Of a stretch of 64,000 nt of DNA, positions 31,707 to 43,950 are shown in pieces. The first letter of the stretch is position 1, and each line of letters begins with the position of its first letter. Below the pieces are notes generated by a model. The model had not been told where the DNA came from, ran no database searches, and was given only the letters and a program-made list of their open reading frames with translations. This DNA is from Budorcas taxicolor (taxonomy: Eukaryota > Chordata > Mammalia > Artiodactyla > Bovidae). The translations under genes and the position numbers were made by a program. The stretch covers positions 182,025,170-182,089,169 of the forward strand of contig NC_068910.1 in the NCBI RefSeq assembly GCF_023091745.1. Reading direction: 5' to 3'.

Positions 31707-33440
31707 GACAACAGAATGGGAAAGACTAGAGATCTCTTCAAGAAAATAAGAGATACCAAGGGAACATTTCATGCAAAGATGGGCACAGTAAAGGACAGAA
31801 ACCATATGAACCTAACAGAAGCAGAAGATATTAAGAAGAGGTGGCAAGAATACACAGAAGAACTATACGAAAAGATCTTCATGACCCAGATAACCACGAT
31901 GCTGTGATCAAGTACCTAGAGCCAGACATCCTGTAATGCGAAGTCAAGTGGGTCTTAGGAAGCATCACTACGAACAAAGCTAGTGGAGGTGATGGAATTC
32001 CAGTTGAGCTATTTCAAATCCTAAAAGATGATGCTGTGAAAGTGCTGCACCCAATATGCTAGCAAATTTGGAAAACTCAGCAGTGGCCACAGGACTGGAA
32101 AAAGTCAGTTTTCATTCCAATCTCAAAGAAGGGCAATGCCAAAGAATGTTCAAACCACTGCACAATTGCACTCATCTCACAAGCTAGAAAAGTAATGCTC
32201 AAAATTCTTCAAGCTAGGCTTCAACAGTACATGAACCATGAACTTCCAGAGGTTCAAGCTGGATTTAGACAAGGCAGAGGAACCAGAGCTCAAATTGCAA
32301 ACATCTGTTGGATCATCGAAAAGCAAGAGTTCCAGAAGAACATCTGCTTCTGCCTTACTGACTACGCCAAAGCCATTGTCTGTGTGGATCACAACAAACC
32401 ATGGAAAATTCTTAGTGTAATGGAAATACCAGACCACCTTACCTGCCCCCTGAGACATCTGTATGCAGGTCAAGAAGCAACAGTTAGAACTGGACATGGA
32501 ACAACAGACTGGTTCCAAATTGGGAGAGGAGTAAATCAAGGCTGTATATTGTTACCCTGCTTACTTAACTTACATGCAGAGTACATCATGAGAAATGTCC
32601 GGTTGCATGAAGCACAAGCTGGAATCAAGATAGCTGGGAGAAATATCAATTACCTCAAATATACAGATGACACCACCCTTATGGCAAAAAGTGAAGAAGA
32701 ACTAAAGAGCCTCTTGATGAAAGTGAAAGAGGAGAGTGAAAAAGTTGGCTTAAAACTTAGCATTCAGAAAACGAAGATCATGGCATCTGGTCCCATCCCT
32801 TCATTGCAAATAGATGGGGAAATGATGAAAACAGTGACAGACTTTATTTGGGGGGGCTCCAAAATCACTGCAGATGGTGACTGCAGCCATGAAATTAAAG
32901 ATGCTTGCTCCTTGGAAGAAAAGCTATGACCAACCTAGACAGCATATTAAAAAGCAGAGACATTAACTTTGCCAACAAAGGTATGTCGAGTCAAAGCTAT
33001 GGTTTTTCCAGTAGTCATGTATGGTTGTGAGAGTTGGGCTATAAAGAAAGCTGAGTGCTGAAGAATTGATGCTTTTGAACTGTGGTGTTGGAGAAGACGC
33101 TTGAGAGTCCCTTGGACTGCAAGGAGATTCAACCAGCCAATCCCAAAGGAAATCGGTCCTGAATATTCATTGGAAGGACTGATGTTGAAGCTGAATCTCC
33201 AATACTTTGGCCACCTGATGCAAAGAACTGACTCACTGGAAAAGACCTTGATGCTGGGAAAGATTGAAGGCAGGAGGTGAAAGGGACAACAACGGTTGGA
33301 TAGCATCACTGACTCAATGGACATGAGTTTGAGTAAGCTCTGGGAGTTAGTGATGGACAGAGAGCCCTGGTGTGCTGCAATCCATGGGGTGGCAAACAGT
33401 TGGACACGACTGAGTGACTGAACTGAACTGAACTGAACTG
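31707..33440 (+). mobile_element. BovB LINE, longest copy in the window
   Basis: This 5'-truncated BovB starts at 'acaacagaatgggaaagac', upstream of the RT domain, and runs to an ACTGA-type tail ending at about 33440. It spans about 1.73 kb of an element that is roughly twice that length when complete. It is diverged from the consensus throughout, with several frameshifts. Confidence 0.93.
32195..32929 (+). pseudogene. BovB reverse transcriptase fragment, degenerate
   Basis: The 244-codon frame covers the RT palm. Motif A reads LTDYAKAIV (residues 54-62): the first Asp is kept but the terminal Asp is lost to Val. Motif B reads GVNQGCILLP and motif C YTDD. The upstream part of the RT lies in another frame (short frame 31716-31907). 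The frame stops before the C-terminal third. Substitutions at conserved sites mark it as long inactive. Confidence 0.85.
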
Positions 33441-33504
33441 GTTTCTTGCCAGATTTCAAGTAATAAAGTTGGAAACTTTTCATTTTATATACTTTTATAC
33501 ATGT

Positions 33505-34565
33505 TTCTGTGTGCTTGTATTACTTATTCAAAAATTGCAATTGTTTAATAATCAAACAAATAACAATATTACACATCAAAATTTGTGACATACAGCTAAA
33601 TCAGTGTCTGGAGGGAAATTTTAGCTTTAATTTGACAATTTATGAGCTAAGCTTCCATTCCAAGAAACTAGAAAAAGAAAAGCAAATTTTAATTAATACA
33701 GGAAATAAAGACAGGAACAAAAATTGAAGAAGTAAAAATAGAGGTAGAAATAAAGTCAAAAATTGGCTTTTTGAAACGATCAATGAAACCGATAAACCTC
33801 AAGAATAGAGCAAGTAGAAAAAATGCAAATTACTAACACTAGGAATAGAAAAGGGAAATAACTACAGATCCTAAATATTAAAAAAATTAACATGGTAATC
33901 TAACAACTTAATGCCAAAAATTTGACAACATAGTTGAAAAGAAAAATTTTCTTGAGAAATGCAAATTATTTAAACTGAAACAAAAGAAATAGGAAAAATG
34001 AAAAGTCCTGAATTGATTAAAGAAGTTGAATCTAAAATTAAATCCTTCCTTCTTCTCCAACTATCTCAGAAAACCCTGCAATCCCAGATGGATTATTGGT
34101 AAACTTTTTCTGAACATTCAAAGGAAAATATGTATACTTTTAGATAAGAAAGAAGAAATTATTCTAAACCCACTTTATAAGGCCAGCGTAACCCTGATGC
34201 CTAAGGGATATTATAAGAAAGGTATGTTACAGGCCATTATGTCTAACTTAAGAGTATTAGATAGTAAAACCCTAAAAAATACTCAGTGAATTGAATCCAG
34301 TGATAAATAAGAAAGACTATCTATATACCTTATGACTAAGCTAAGTTTTACAAAATTGCAAAATTGATTTAATACTCAGATAAATGTAATTCACCAAATT
34401 AACAATATAAAGAAGCATTGTAGGATCACCTAAATACATAGGGTGAGAGACATTGACAAAATTCAACAGTCTTTAATGATAGAATCTGTTAGCAAACTAA
34501 AACTAGATGGGAACCTTCTTAATCCTATAATGAGTACCTATAAAACACCCTCAGTTTCTTATGTG
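33505..34565 (+). mobile_element. Old L1 ORF2 remnant, first part
   Basis: Sense L1 ORF2 RT-domain text: 'aaattggctttttgaaacga', 'aaaaccctgcaatcccaga' and 'aggccagcgtaaccctgat'. All frames are interrupted. This L1 continues to about 38500 around four younger insertions. Confidence 0.75.
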
Positions 34566-34790
34566 ATATTATATATGTTTCAGTCCAGGTTCTATGCAGG
34601 ATACAGGAAGATTGGGGCTGGTGCACTGGGATGACCCAGAGGGATGGTATGGGGAGGGAGGTGGGAGGGGGCTTCAGGATTGGGAACATGTGTACACTCG
34701 TGGCGAATTCATGTTGATGTATGGCAAAACCAATACAATATTGTAAAGTAATTAGCCTCCAATTAAAATAAATAAATTTAAATAAAAAAT
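34566..34790 (+). mobile_element. Young bovid-type L1 3' end
   Basis: 'gggatgacccagagggatgg', 'gggaggtgggagggggcttc', 'atggcaaaaccaatacaata' and an A-rich tail match the young bovid L1 3' UTR. It inserted in the old L1 in the same orientation. Confidence 0.88.
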
Positions 34791-35146
34791 CTTCAGCTAA
34801 TATTAAATAAATCGTAAAGGTCTGAACTCCTAACTCCTGAGGCCAGAAATAAGACAACAATGCATACCATCACTTCTATTAAACATTGTATAGGTGAATC
34901 TAACTAGTGCATTAGGCAAGAAAAAATTAAAATATATAAAGGTTAGAAACAAAAGATATGACACTTTTTATTCACAGATGATATGATTGCACATACATAG
35001 AATTATTAACAATCTTAGAAACTGGATTAGATCATTCTGTATTGTTAAGACTTTAAATTTTCCCAAACTGATGTACAGGTTCAACGCAATCCCTATTGAA
35101 ATTTCAGTTGCTCTTCGGGGGGTTGATTCATTTTCATACAAATATG
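34791..35146 (+). mobile_element. Old L1, second part
   Basis: Sense ORF2 continues: 'atgacactttttattcacag' (the polymerase metal-binding motif region) and 'caggttcaacgcaatccct'. It is broken in all frames. Confidence 0.75.
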
Positions 35147-35884
35147 TTCAGTTCAGTTCAGTCACTCAGTCGTGTCTGACTCTTTGCGAATCCATGGACT
35201 GCAGCACGCCAGGCTTCCCTATCCATCATCAACTCCCGTAGTTTACTCAAACTCATGTCCATCGAGTCAGTGACGCCATCTCATCATCTGGCGTCCCCTT
35301 CTCCTCCCGCCTTCAATCTTTCCCAGCATCAGGATCTTTTTCCAATAAGTCAGCTCTTCACATCAGGTGGCCAGACTACTGGAGTTTCAACTCCAGCACC
35401 AGTCCTTCCAATGAATATTCAAGACTGATTTCCTTTAGGATGGACTAGTTGGATCTCCTTGCAGTCCAAGGGACTTCTCCAGCACCACAGTTCAAAAGTA
35501 TTAATTCTTTGGCACTCACCTTTCTTTATAGTCCAACTTTCACATCCATACATGACTACTGGAAAAACCATAGCTTTGACTAGATGGACCTTTGTTAGCA
35601 AAGTTAATGTCTCTGCTTTTTAATATGCTGTCTAGGTTGGTCATAGCTTTTCTTCCAAGGAGCAAGCATCTTTAATTTCATGGCTGCAGTCACCATCTGC
35701 AGTGATTTTGGAGCTGAAGAAAATAAAGTCTGACACTGTTTCCATTGTTTCCCCATCTATTTGCCATGAAGGGATGGGACCAGATGCCATGATCTTAGTT
35801 TTCTGAATGTTGAGTTTGAAGCCAATTTTTTTACTCTCCTCTTTCACTTTCATCAAGAGGCTCTTTAGTTCTTCTTTGCTTTCA
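35147..35884 (-). mobile_element. BovB LINE, ACTGA-type tail
   Basis: Antisense BovB from 'gttcagttcagtcactcagt' to 'cttctttgctttca', truncated within the RT C-terminal region. 'atatg' on both edges may be a short target-site duplication. C-terminal frames 35419-35601 and 35641-35916 are broken pieces. Confidence 0.93.
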
Positions 35885-36719
35885 TATGTAAGTATTATAC
35901 AGTCATATAATTTCATATAAATTTATTAGTGTATCATATTTATTTGAAAATGCAAATGGCCTAGTACAGCCAAGGCAAACTTAAAGAAAAAGCACAAAGT
36001 TGAAGACTTTATACTACCAAATTTCAAGATTTACTATAAAGCTACAGTAATTCAGACAGCGTAACTTGACCTGTTAAATAGGCAAATAAGTCAACAAAAT
36101 ATAGAGTTCAGAAATATGCCCACATATAAACAATTATTTAATGTGCAATAACAACACAGTAGCATAATCATTTTTAATAGTGTTATTATAGCAATTATAT
36201 ATTCCTGTGGAAAAAATGAACACTGCCTCTTACTTCACGTCAAACACAAATTATTAATTTGAGATAGCTAGTTCTATACATAAAGGCTTCTAGAAGAAAT
36301 GTAAGAGAATGCTTTCACAAATTTGGATTAAGGAAAGATTTACTGAATGGGACACAAAAATTACTAACCATGAGAAATTTAAAAATTTGGCATAATTAAG
36401 GTTAACAGCTTCTGCTCATCCAAAGCAAGATACCCATAAAGGAGTAAAAAGGCAAATTCAGGAGAAAGTATCAGATCCAACAAAAGAATTGTATACAAAT
36501 GTATAAAGAACTCCTAAAGGTCAATAAGAAAAAAATAAACAAGTAGATAAGAAACGGGCAAAAGACTTGAACTTGAAGAGACATCTAACAAAGGAGAATA
36601 TTCAAATACTTATTTAAGCATATGAAAAGGTTCTCAATTTCATTACTCCTCAATGAAATGTAAGTTAAAATCACAAAGATATAACACCATCAGAATGGCT
36701 AACTTCAAAGTTTGATGAT
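35885..36719 (+). mobile_element. Old L1, third part
   Basis: Sense L1: 'ttactataaagctacagtaa' and 'gagacatctaacaaagga'. No coding capacity. Confidence 0.75.
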
Positions 36720-36858
36720 ACTGCTAAGTGCTAAGTCGCTTCAGTCGTGTCCGATTCTGTGTGACCCCATAGATGGCAGCCCATCAGGCTCCCCGTCCCT
36801 GGGATTCTCCAGGCAAGAACACTGGAGTGGGTTGCCATTTCCTTCTCCAATGCATGAA
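36720..36858 (-). mobile_element. Bov-A monomer SINE
   Basis: One unit only of the Bov-A2 dimer: 'gtcgcttcagtcgtgtccga' to 'ccttctccaatgcatgaaag'. It is inserted in the old L1. Confidence 0.85.
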
Positions 36859-37064
36859 AGTGTCAAGCAACTGAAATTCGCACACACTGGTGGTAAGAGT
36901 ATCAATTCATATCGCTCCTAGAAAGCTACTTAGTATTTTGAACTAAAGCTAAGTATATAATCATCCTAAGGCTCAGCAACCCTACTCTAGGCATATACCC
37001 AAGAGAAGCAAAGCCTGTCTACTAGAAGACATGGATGAGAATGCTCATAGCAGCTTTTCTCATT
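36859..37064 (+). mobile_element. Old L1, fourth part
   Basis: 'ctctaggcatatacccaaga' and 'gaatgctcatagcagctttt' are sense L1 landmarks. The last 12 bases are the target-site duplication of the next BovB. Confidence 0.75.
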
Positions 37065-37073
37065 CAGTTCAGT

Positions 37074-37652
37074 TCAGTCATTCAGTCGTGTCCCACTCTT
37101 TCCGACCCCAGGAATCGCAGTACGCCAGGCCTCCCTGTCCATCACCAACTCCCGGAGCTCACTCAGACTCACGTCCATCGAGTCCGTGATGCCATCCAGC
37201 CATCTCATCCTTGGTCGTTCCCTTCTCCTCCTGCCCCCAATCCCTCCAAGCATCAGTGTCTTTTCCAATGAGTCAACTCTTCGCATGAAGTGGCCAAAGT
37301 ACTGGAGCTTCAGCTTTAGCATCATTCCTTCCAAAGAAATCCCAGGGCTGATCTCCTTCAGAATGGACTGGTTGGATCTCCTTGCAGTCCAAGGGACTCT
37401 CAAGCGTCTTCTCCAACACCACAGTTCAAAAGCATCAATTCTTTGGTGCTCAGCCTTCTTCACAGTCCAACTCTCACATCCATACACGACCACAGGAAAA
37501 ACCATAGCCTTGACTAGACGGACCTTAGTCGGCAAAGCAATGTCTCTGCTTTTGAATATGCTATCTAGGTTGGTCATAACTTTTCTTCCAAGGAGTAAGC
37601 GTCTTTTAATTTCATGGCTGCAGTCACCATCTGCAGTGATTTTGGAGCCCAA
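37074..37652 (-). pseudogene. BovB ORF2 C-terminal part, after a frameshift
   Basis: The 192-codon frame encodes the BovB region after the polymerase palm, including CESWTVKKAEHQRIDAFELW and a basic RRRRERPRMRWLDG stretch. It is separated from the palm frame by a +1 shift in a T/A run. Only this shift and the 5' truncation break the coding sequence in this part. Confidence 0.85.
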
Positions 37653-38193
37653 AAAAACAAAAGTCTGACACTGTTTCTACTGTTTCCCCATCTATTTGCC
37701 ATGAAGTGATGGGACCCGATGCCATGATCTTCGTTTTCTGAATGTTGAGCTTTAAGCCAACTTTTTCACTCTCCTCTTTCACTTTCATCAAGAGGCTTTT
37801 TAGTTCCTCTTCACTTTCTGCCATAAGGGTGGTGTCATCTGCATATCTGAGGTTATTGATATTTCTCCCGGCAATCTTGATTCCAGCTTGTGTTTCTTCC
37901 AGTCCAGCGTTTCTCATGAGGTACTCTGCATAGAAGTTAAATAAGCAGGGTGACAATATACAGCCTTGACGGACTCCTTTTCCTATTTGGAACCAGTCTG
38001 TTGTTCCATGTCCAGTTCTAACTGTTGCTTCCCAACCTGCATACAGATTTCTCAGGAGGCAGGTCAGGTGGTCTGGTATTCCCATCTCTTTCAGAATTTT
38101 CCACAGTTTATTGTGATCCACCCAGTCAAAGGCTTTGGCATAGTCAATAAAGCAGAAATAGATGTTTTTCTGGAACTCTCTTGCTTTTTCCAT
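37624..38193 (-). pseudogene. BovB reverse transcriptase, palm part
   Basis: The 189-codon frame holds motif A (FIDYAKAFD, residues 15-23), motif B (GVRQGCILSP) and an intact motif C (YADD, 117-120). It lacks the endonuclease and RT N-terminus through 5' truncation. At about 37652-37664 an extra base in a homopolymer run shifts frame; the C-terminal part continues in the overlapping frame 37074-37652. Confidence 0.88.
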
Positions 38194-38264
38194 GATCCAG
38201 TGGATGTTGGCAATTAGATCTCTGGTTCCTCTGCCTTTTCTAAAACCAGCTTGCTTTTCTCATT

Positions 38265-38500
38265 ATTACCAAAAATTGAGAACAACCCAAATATCCATCA
38301 ATGAGAGAATAGGTCAATAAATTCTAGCCTCTCATACAATAGAATACTATAAGTAATTTTTATAAATACACAAAGCAACATGAGTGAATCTCACAATATT
38401 AAACAGAGCAAAAGAATCCAGACACAATGGTAGTATACACAATATGATTTCATTTATGTGATTCAAGAGGAAAATGGTGTAGTTCATTAACAGCAACTGA
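38265..38500 (+). mobile_element. Old L1, fifth part
   Basis: 'aatatccatcaatgagaga', 'caatagaatactataagta' and 'caatatgatttcatttatg' are sense L1 3' landmarks. Confidence 0.75.
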
Positions 38501-39516
38501 TCTCAAATGTACACAAAAGTTGCTCTTGTAGAGTACATAAAGCTAAAATCACCTCAGCTCTTTCAACAAATGGACATGATCAAGGAATTAATTGTACTGA
38601 GGATCTAAAGTCAGTGCCTTATAATCTAATCACGATCTAATGAGGGAGACTGAATAGGGATTTTATATTCTTAGAAACTCATAAAAAACTGTTTTTAAAA
38701 AAGCCCTCAGCAAACATATCAGACTCATGTGGTGGAATAATATTTTAAGATATTAACCACTGGGTCCCCACCCTGGTCCCAGGAGTTTCCCATAGCCCTT
38801 CCACCCACTCAAGCTCAATGCACTTTGCCTTGGGGTAGGAATGACCCAGCAGAGAGGGAAAAGAATCCTTCGTAGTTCTAAAAGCCCAACCCACAGTGGG
38901 GGCCAGAAAGAGCATAGGGCATAGCACAAAGGATTTCAAAGAATATGTAGTGACTCAGAGAGGTTTTTCCCACCCTCAAAACTAGTTTGAAAATATTCCC
39001 CGGGTGGATAGGAGACAACGACTGGAGGGAAAGTAGAAAATACTAGGGCCCTGAAGAGGTGCCCTGTGCCTTGCTTTCCCTGGACTGCATCCTTGGAGTG
39101 GAGGTCAGGGGAGTGATGGCAACCCCAGAAAGATCTGAGGGATTCAAATGAAGAAGGTGTCTCTTCTTACTTTCCAGTTGAAGGCCATCCCAACTTATCC
39201 TGCACTGAGCATGAAGCAGGAACATGGACTGAAAGCAAAGAAATGGTTATGTGGGGTGTCTGAGTTGACGGGCCCCTTAGCGGCCTTCTAGAATTCCCTC
39301 ATGCTCCCAAGCAGAAGAGGCAGATGTATCACAAAGTGGGCCCTAGAGTGGGCTGCGAGAGTCGAAAAGAGCCATACTTGGAGAAGCCCAGAGGTCTGCA
39401 CTGGGGATAAGGTAACAGCACTCATGAGGCCCAAGGATTGGGAAACTGTACATCCAAGCAGGTGCCAGCCTCGTGGATGTTTATCAAGAGACAGATGGCC
39501 CCTCCCAAAGCTGTGG
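38501..39516. other. Unique intergenic segment
   Basis: No gene or confident repeat is seen. Short frames on both strands (38745-38939, 39043-39225, 39301-39738) show no domain; the last runs into BovB. Confidence 0.4.
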
Positions 39517-39524
39517 CATAACAT

Positions 39525-40106
39525 TTGTTGTTGTTCAGTCGCTCAGTCGTGTCCAGCTCTTTGTGACCCCATGAACCACAGCACACCAGGCCTTCCTGCC
39601 CATCACCAACTCCCAAAGTTCACCCAAACTCAAACTCATGTCCATCAAGTCGGTGATGCCATCCAGCCATCTCATGCTCTGTCATCCCCCTCACCTCTCG
39701 CCTTCAATCTTTCCCAGCATCAGGGTCTTTTCCAATGAGTCAGTTCTTTACATCAGGTGGTCAAAGTATTGGAGCTTCAGCTTCAGCATCAGTCCTTCCA
39801 ATGAATATTCAGGACTGATTTCCATAAGGATGGACTGGTTGGATCTCCTTGCAGTCCAAGGGACTCTCAAGAATCTTCTCCAGTATCACAGTTCAGAAGC
39901 ATCAATTCTTTCGTGCTCAGGCTTCTTTATGGTCCAACTCTCACATCCATACATGACTACTGGAAAAACCATAGCTTTGACTAGATAGACTTTTATCAGC
40001 AAAGTAATGTCTCTGTTTTTTAATATGCTGTCTAGGTTTGTCATAGCTTTTCTTCCAAGCAGTAAGCATCTTTTAATTTCATGGCTGTAGTCACCATCTG
40101 CAATGA
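39525..40106 (-). mobile_element. BovB LINE, CAA-type tail, 8-bp target-site duplication
   Basis: Antisense BovB from 'ttgttgttgttcagtcgctc' to 'caccatctgcaatga'. Direct repeats cataacat at 39517-39524 and 40107-40114 bound it. Confidence 0.94.
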
Positions 40107-40114
40107 CATAACAT

Positions 40115-40315
40115 AGGCCTCTTGAAACTCAGACTCAATCTCAGAGAGAAGGGGGAACCTTGAATTGACTGAGATTAAGTTTCTGCCACCAGACAGGCAA
40201 ATAGGAGATGGCTGCCACCTCTGTAGGTGGGACCCAGGAAGAGAGAGGAAGGTGATTTTTTTGCTTTTTTTTTTTTTTTAAAGCTTTGAATGCAAAATTA
40301 ATCAATGTTCAATAT
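40115..40315. other. Unassigned short segment
   Basis: It contains a T-run at about 40267-40279. Nothing else is recognised. Confidence 0.35.
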
Positions 40316-40329
40316 AGAAAACATATAGT

Positions 40330-40553
40330 AAGCTTAGTCACTCAGTCATGTCCAACCTTTTTGATACCCCATGGACTATAGCCTGCCAGGCTCCTCTGTC
40401 CATGGAATTTCCCAAGCAAGAGTACTGGAGCAGGTTGCCATTTCCTCCTCCAGGGGATCTTCCTGACCCAGAGACCGAATCTGAATTTCCTGCGTCTCCT
40501 GAGTCTCCTACATTGCAGTCAGATTCTTTACCACTGCACTACCTGGGAAGCTC
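40330..40553 (-). mobile_element. Bov-tA SINE with 14-bp target-site duplication
   Basis: A full antisense copy from 'aagcttagtcactcagtcat' to 'actacctgggaagct'. Perfect repeats agaaaacatatagt at 40316-40329 and 40554-40567 flank it. Confidence 0.95.
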
Positions 40554-40567
40554 AGAAAACATATAGT

Positions 40568-41544
40568 TCGCATAAGCAAAAAGGTAAAGCATATAATCTC
40601 ATTACCTAGAGATAATAGCTATTATTACATGACCCTTTTATTTTCTTTTACAAAAATAAGATTTTATTGTGCCCATCAATTAAGAACTTTGCTTTTTTTT
40701 TTTTTGACATGATGATATAGTATAACATGCCTGGGTCGTCATTACTTGCTTTTCCTCATCATCATTTTCAATAACCATAGCAGTGAGTGTTAGGGATGTT
40801 CTATAATATTTTTTAAACACTTTACTAATTGTTGGGCTTTCCTACTACTATAATCAACACTGTGATGAATACTTAATGCTAAATCCTTGTGCACATCCTT
40901 GGCTATTTCACTGTTAACCTGGATTTTTCCACTTCCTTTAGCTCCCAGTGTTGAAACTGGGCATATATAGCAGAGGAAACCTGGCTGCTCGTTCTAGTCA
41001 CTTAATCAGCCATGTAGATTGGAACCAGTAAAACAGGTTGGGTATACTGCTATAAAAACCAACAAACCCTAGTTTTGACTCAAAATTATTCCTGTTCCCT
41101 GGAGATTATGTCCCCAATTCAAATCCTCTGGCATACCAAGTGAGGGAACTGCCTCATGTATTAACTCATATTCTTAAGAGAATACACTGTCATCCTAGCC
41201 TGGCAAGAGGAGCCCCTGGCAGCATGGTCTATGTTACTATTTATACAGCATGCTTTATACATGGTGGTGAGTGCCAAATGCATTAAGTCAATGAGAGTCA
41301 CTTGTACAATGCATATGGGATCAGGATATAAAATGATTTGGAGTCCTTTTTTTGTACAATGAGTCTTCTTATATAAAATCTACTGATTAGCTTCCAAATA
41401 GAATGTTTAAATATCTGGCAGAGAAGTTTTATAAGAACTACTCTTCTTCTGATGGGTCTTTTCTTACGCTCATTCTGGCTAAATGGGGCTCAGAGAAGGG
41501 TTAGTAAAGTTCTTAAAAAGCTCTTCAAAGTGTTTAAATGCCCC
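40568..41544. other. AT-rich segment, possibly old L1-like
   Basis: About 40600-40930 has the flavour of an old interspersed repeat ('ctactataatcaacactgtg', 'aatccttgtgcacatccttg') but I cannot assign it. The rest is unique. No gene is seen. Confidence 0.3.
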
Positions 41545-41690
41545 AGCAACCTGTCTGCCTATACAGGAAAGTCCCAACCCCTTAGCACAGATGATTTCCT
41601 TGTCCTGCTGAATCTGTCCTCAGATCTTCCCCTGTAGCTTTTTCCCCGCCTGCCTACCACTCCTTTCTTACTGAACTACTATGGATTATA
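41545..41690 (+). mobile_element. L2 LINE fragment
   Basis: 'caggaaagtcccaacccctt' and 'gcctgcctaccactccttt' follow the L2 3' region. Confidence 0.5.
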
Positions 41691-41771
41691 ACACTTTATG
41701 TCATAACTGGTCTCTCCCTCCCCATAACCACAAAATCCTGCCCACTCCTCTGCCTCCATCTAAGAACCTAG

Positions 41772-41970
41772 TTCCCTGGTGGCTCAGATGGTAAAGAATC
41801 TGACTCCAATGTGGGAGACCAAGGATTGATCCCTGGGTCAGGAAGATCCCTTGGAGGAGGAAATGGCAACACATTCCAGTATTCTTGCCTAGAAAATCCC
41901 ATGGACAGAGGAGCCTGGCTGGCTGGACTCGCAAAGAATCAGATATGACTGGGTGGATAACAAGAGAGAG
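41772..41970 (+). mobile_element. Bov-tA SINE with imperfect target-site duplication
   Basis: A complete copy ('gttccctggtggctcagatg' through 'cagatatgactgggtgg'). Flanks aag(a/t)acct(a/g)g lie at 41762-41771 and 41971-41980. Confidence 0.92.
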
Positions 41971-42064
41971 AAGTACCTGGGATATAGCAGGCAATCTATA
42001 AATAGATCCATAAGTCAACTTGTTATAAAATAAACAACTAACATATGCTGATTGCTTCTATTAA

Positions 42065-42275
42065 AATTCTGCTTTTGCCACTTAGTAGCTTTGTGAGCTT
42101 GGAAAAGGTATTTAAATTTTCTAAGCCTCTGTTTTCTCACCCATAAAATGCGGATAAACATGTTCCCATCCTGATGAGATTATAGTGAACATTAAATGAT
42201 GTAATTTTGATTAAGTGCCTGGCATGTCATAGGAGCTCAATAAATACTGTATACACATAGCTATTATTTCCAGGT
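42065..42275 (+). mobile_element. MIR SINE
   Basis: A near full-length sense MIR: 'ttgccacttagtagctttgt', 'tctgttttctcacccataaa', 'agattatagtgaacattaaa' and 'aggagctcaataaatactgt'. Confidence 0.8.
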
Positions 42276-43824
42276 CATAATCTAGTACTTACTGATATTT
42301 GCTGTCCCAGAGGGAATATTTCAAATGTCTTAGCAAGCAGGCCACCCATCCCCAGCCACCTTCTTTGCACACAAGTCCGTGTATATGTGCGTGCATTGAT
42401 CATACAATACAAAAACGAAATGACAAGGTCCCTAATCCACCTAGAAGGCCTCCACAGTGTGTTCTGTGCCAGCCACAGGTGTTACAGCTTTCCAAGGTGG
42501 CACCAAACAGGGCTTCAGTGTCACCCTGCCTGACAGACCTCAGGGACCCTCTCATTCTAACATCCCGACTGTCAAAGAGTAAAGCCTTTTCCAGACCTCA
42601 GGCAGTCATGAGAACTTGGGAGGAGAGCAAGGGTTGGAGGCTTCAATCCATCACTGATAAGACACCAGCACATAGCATCCACCCCATAGACCTGTTTGGG
42701 CTCAACCTTCCAGAGACTAAATTCTCACTGGGTTCTTTTCCCACCAAGAGGAAGCTGGATGGCATTTACCCATGATCTCATAGCTCCCTTCTCTTACTTT
42801 ATTTCTCATGAGTCTGCGCAGCTGTGCCCTGAAAATACAGCTCTGAGTAAAAGAAATAAGGTCTGCTTTCTTTCATCACTAAAACTCGGAGTTAAAGTCA
42901 AAAGTAAACTGAACTTCTGAAAGGCAAATGGAGAAATCTACCAGCACAATTCAGCAGTGTGCTGGGAGAAAGAGAGACAAGAGTAAACAGTGTGAAAGTC
43001 TCTCAAAGATGAGGCAGGGCAAGTGAATTCAACCAGTGCATTCAACCAGTGAATGCAGAGGCCCCAACGTGCACAAGTGGAATCTCAGATCCTCTGCTCC
43101 CAACTTCAGCCTAAACTCAGATTTGAGTGTTACTCAGTCTAACTGGTGAAGAAAGGGTTTGGGGGACATTTAATCTGCCTGGGATAATGTGAATCAGTGA
43201 AGGGCTATCAGGACCCATGATGTTTCCTCTGTCTTTTTAGAAGTAGTTGCTGGGAGGGTGCAGAGACTCATGTAATGTTAGTGCTAGAAGGAATCTACCT
43301 GGCCATGCCCCCTCATTTTACCTGGGGAGGAACTAAGCATCAAAGTGAATCCATTTGCCCAAGGTCACAAGGCATGATGGCTCGTCCATCGTTCTATGTT
43401 GTCCCCCTTATGCTTTCTGCCTCCTCCAGCTGATACAGCCATACCCTTCCTTCCTACCCACTATCCATACTTAACGTGACGCAGGGTGCATGTCAGAGCC
43501 ATAACACGCCTGTGTGCTCCAGAGGGGAAAAAGCATATGAGAGGGTCTCGTGGGAAACACCATGGCATCTATTTTTCTGCCCCCTTGTAGAAATCAATTC
43601 CATTTTGGACCCCATATATAAAGTTAATTTTCCACCCAGAGGAGAGATCACAGATCTTCCAGACTGGAGAGAGAAACTTCCAGGGTTATGCCACCCAGGT
43701 ATACAAACAGAAGGAGGGGCCAATCAAGTTGCCAAGCATGTGATACAGCCATTCTGTTGCTACATGTGGCTGAGGATTAGCAATATTTTCTTAGCAAGAA
43801 AGAAAGAGCATCATTATCAGAATG
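42276..43824. other. Mostly unique intergenic DNA
   Basis: The frames 42299-42775 (158 codons) and 43476-43844 (122 codons) have no family resemblance, although the first is fairly long for unique DNA. A weak antisense MIR trace lies at 43310-43380 ('tttgcccaaggtcacaaggc'). Confidence 0.35.
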
Positions 43825-43950
43825 CTTCCAGTAACTTATATTGAGTACTTACCATATACAGGCAGTATTATTCAATCCTCAACAACATTAGGTAGTTATT
43901 GCTATCCCCTTTTTAAAGAAGAGGAAATATAAGCACAAAAAGGTTAAGTA
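43825..43950 (-). mobile_element. MIR SINE, antisense
   Basis: 'ttatattgagtacttaccat', 'attcaatcctcaacaacatt' and 'aagaagaggaaatataagca' match antisense MIR. BovB abuts it. Confidence 0.7.

Larger units (their letters stand above)
37065..38252 (-). mobile_element. BovB LINE with 12-bp target-site duplication
   Basis: This antisense BovB runs from the inverted ACTGA tail to a truncation at 'taaaaccagctt'. Perfect direct repeats gcttttctcatt at 37053-37064 and 38253-38264 bound it. It is among the least diverged copies here. Confidence 0.96.

Noticed and set aside
42299..42775. 158-codon frame as a gene
   Set aside because: No recognisable domain or neighbouring exon. Probably chance.
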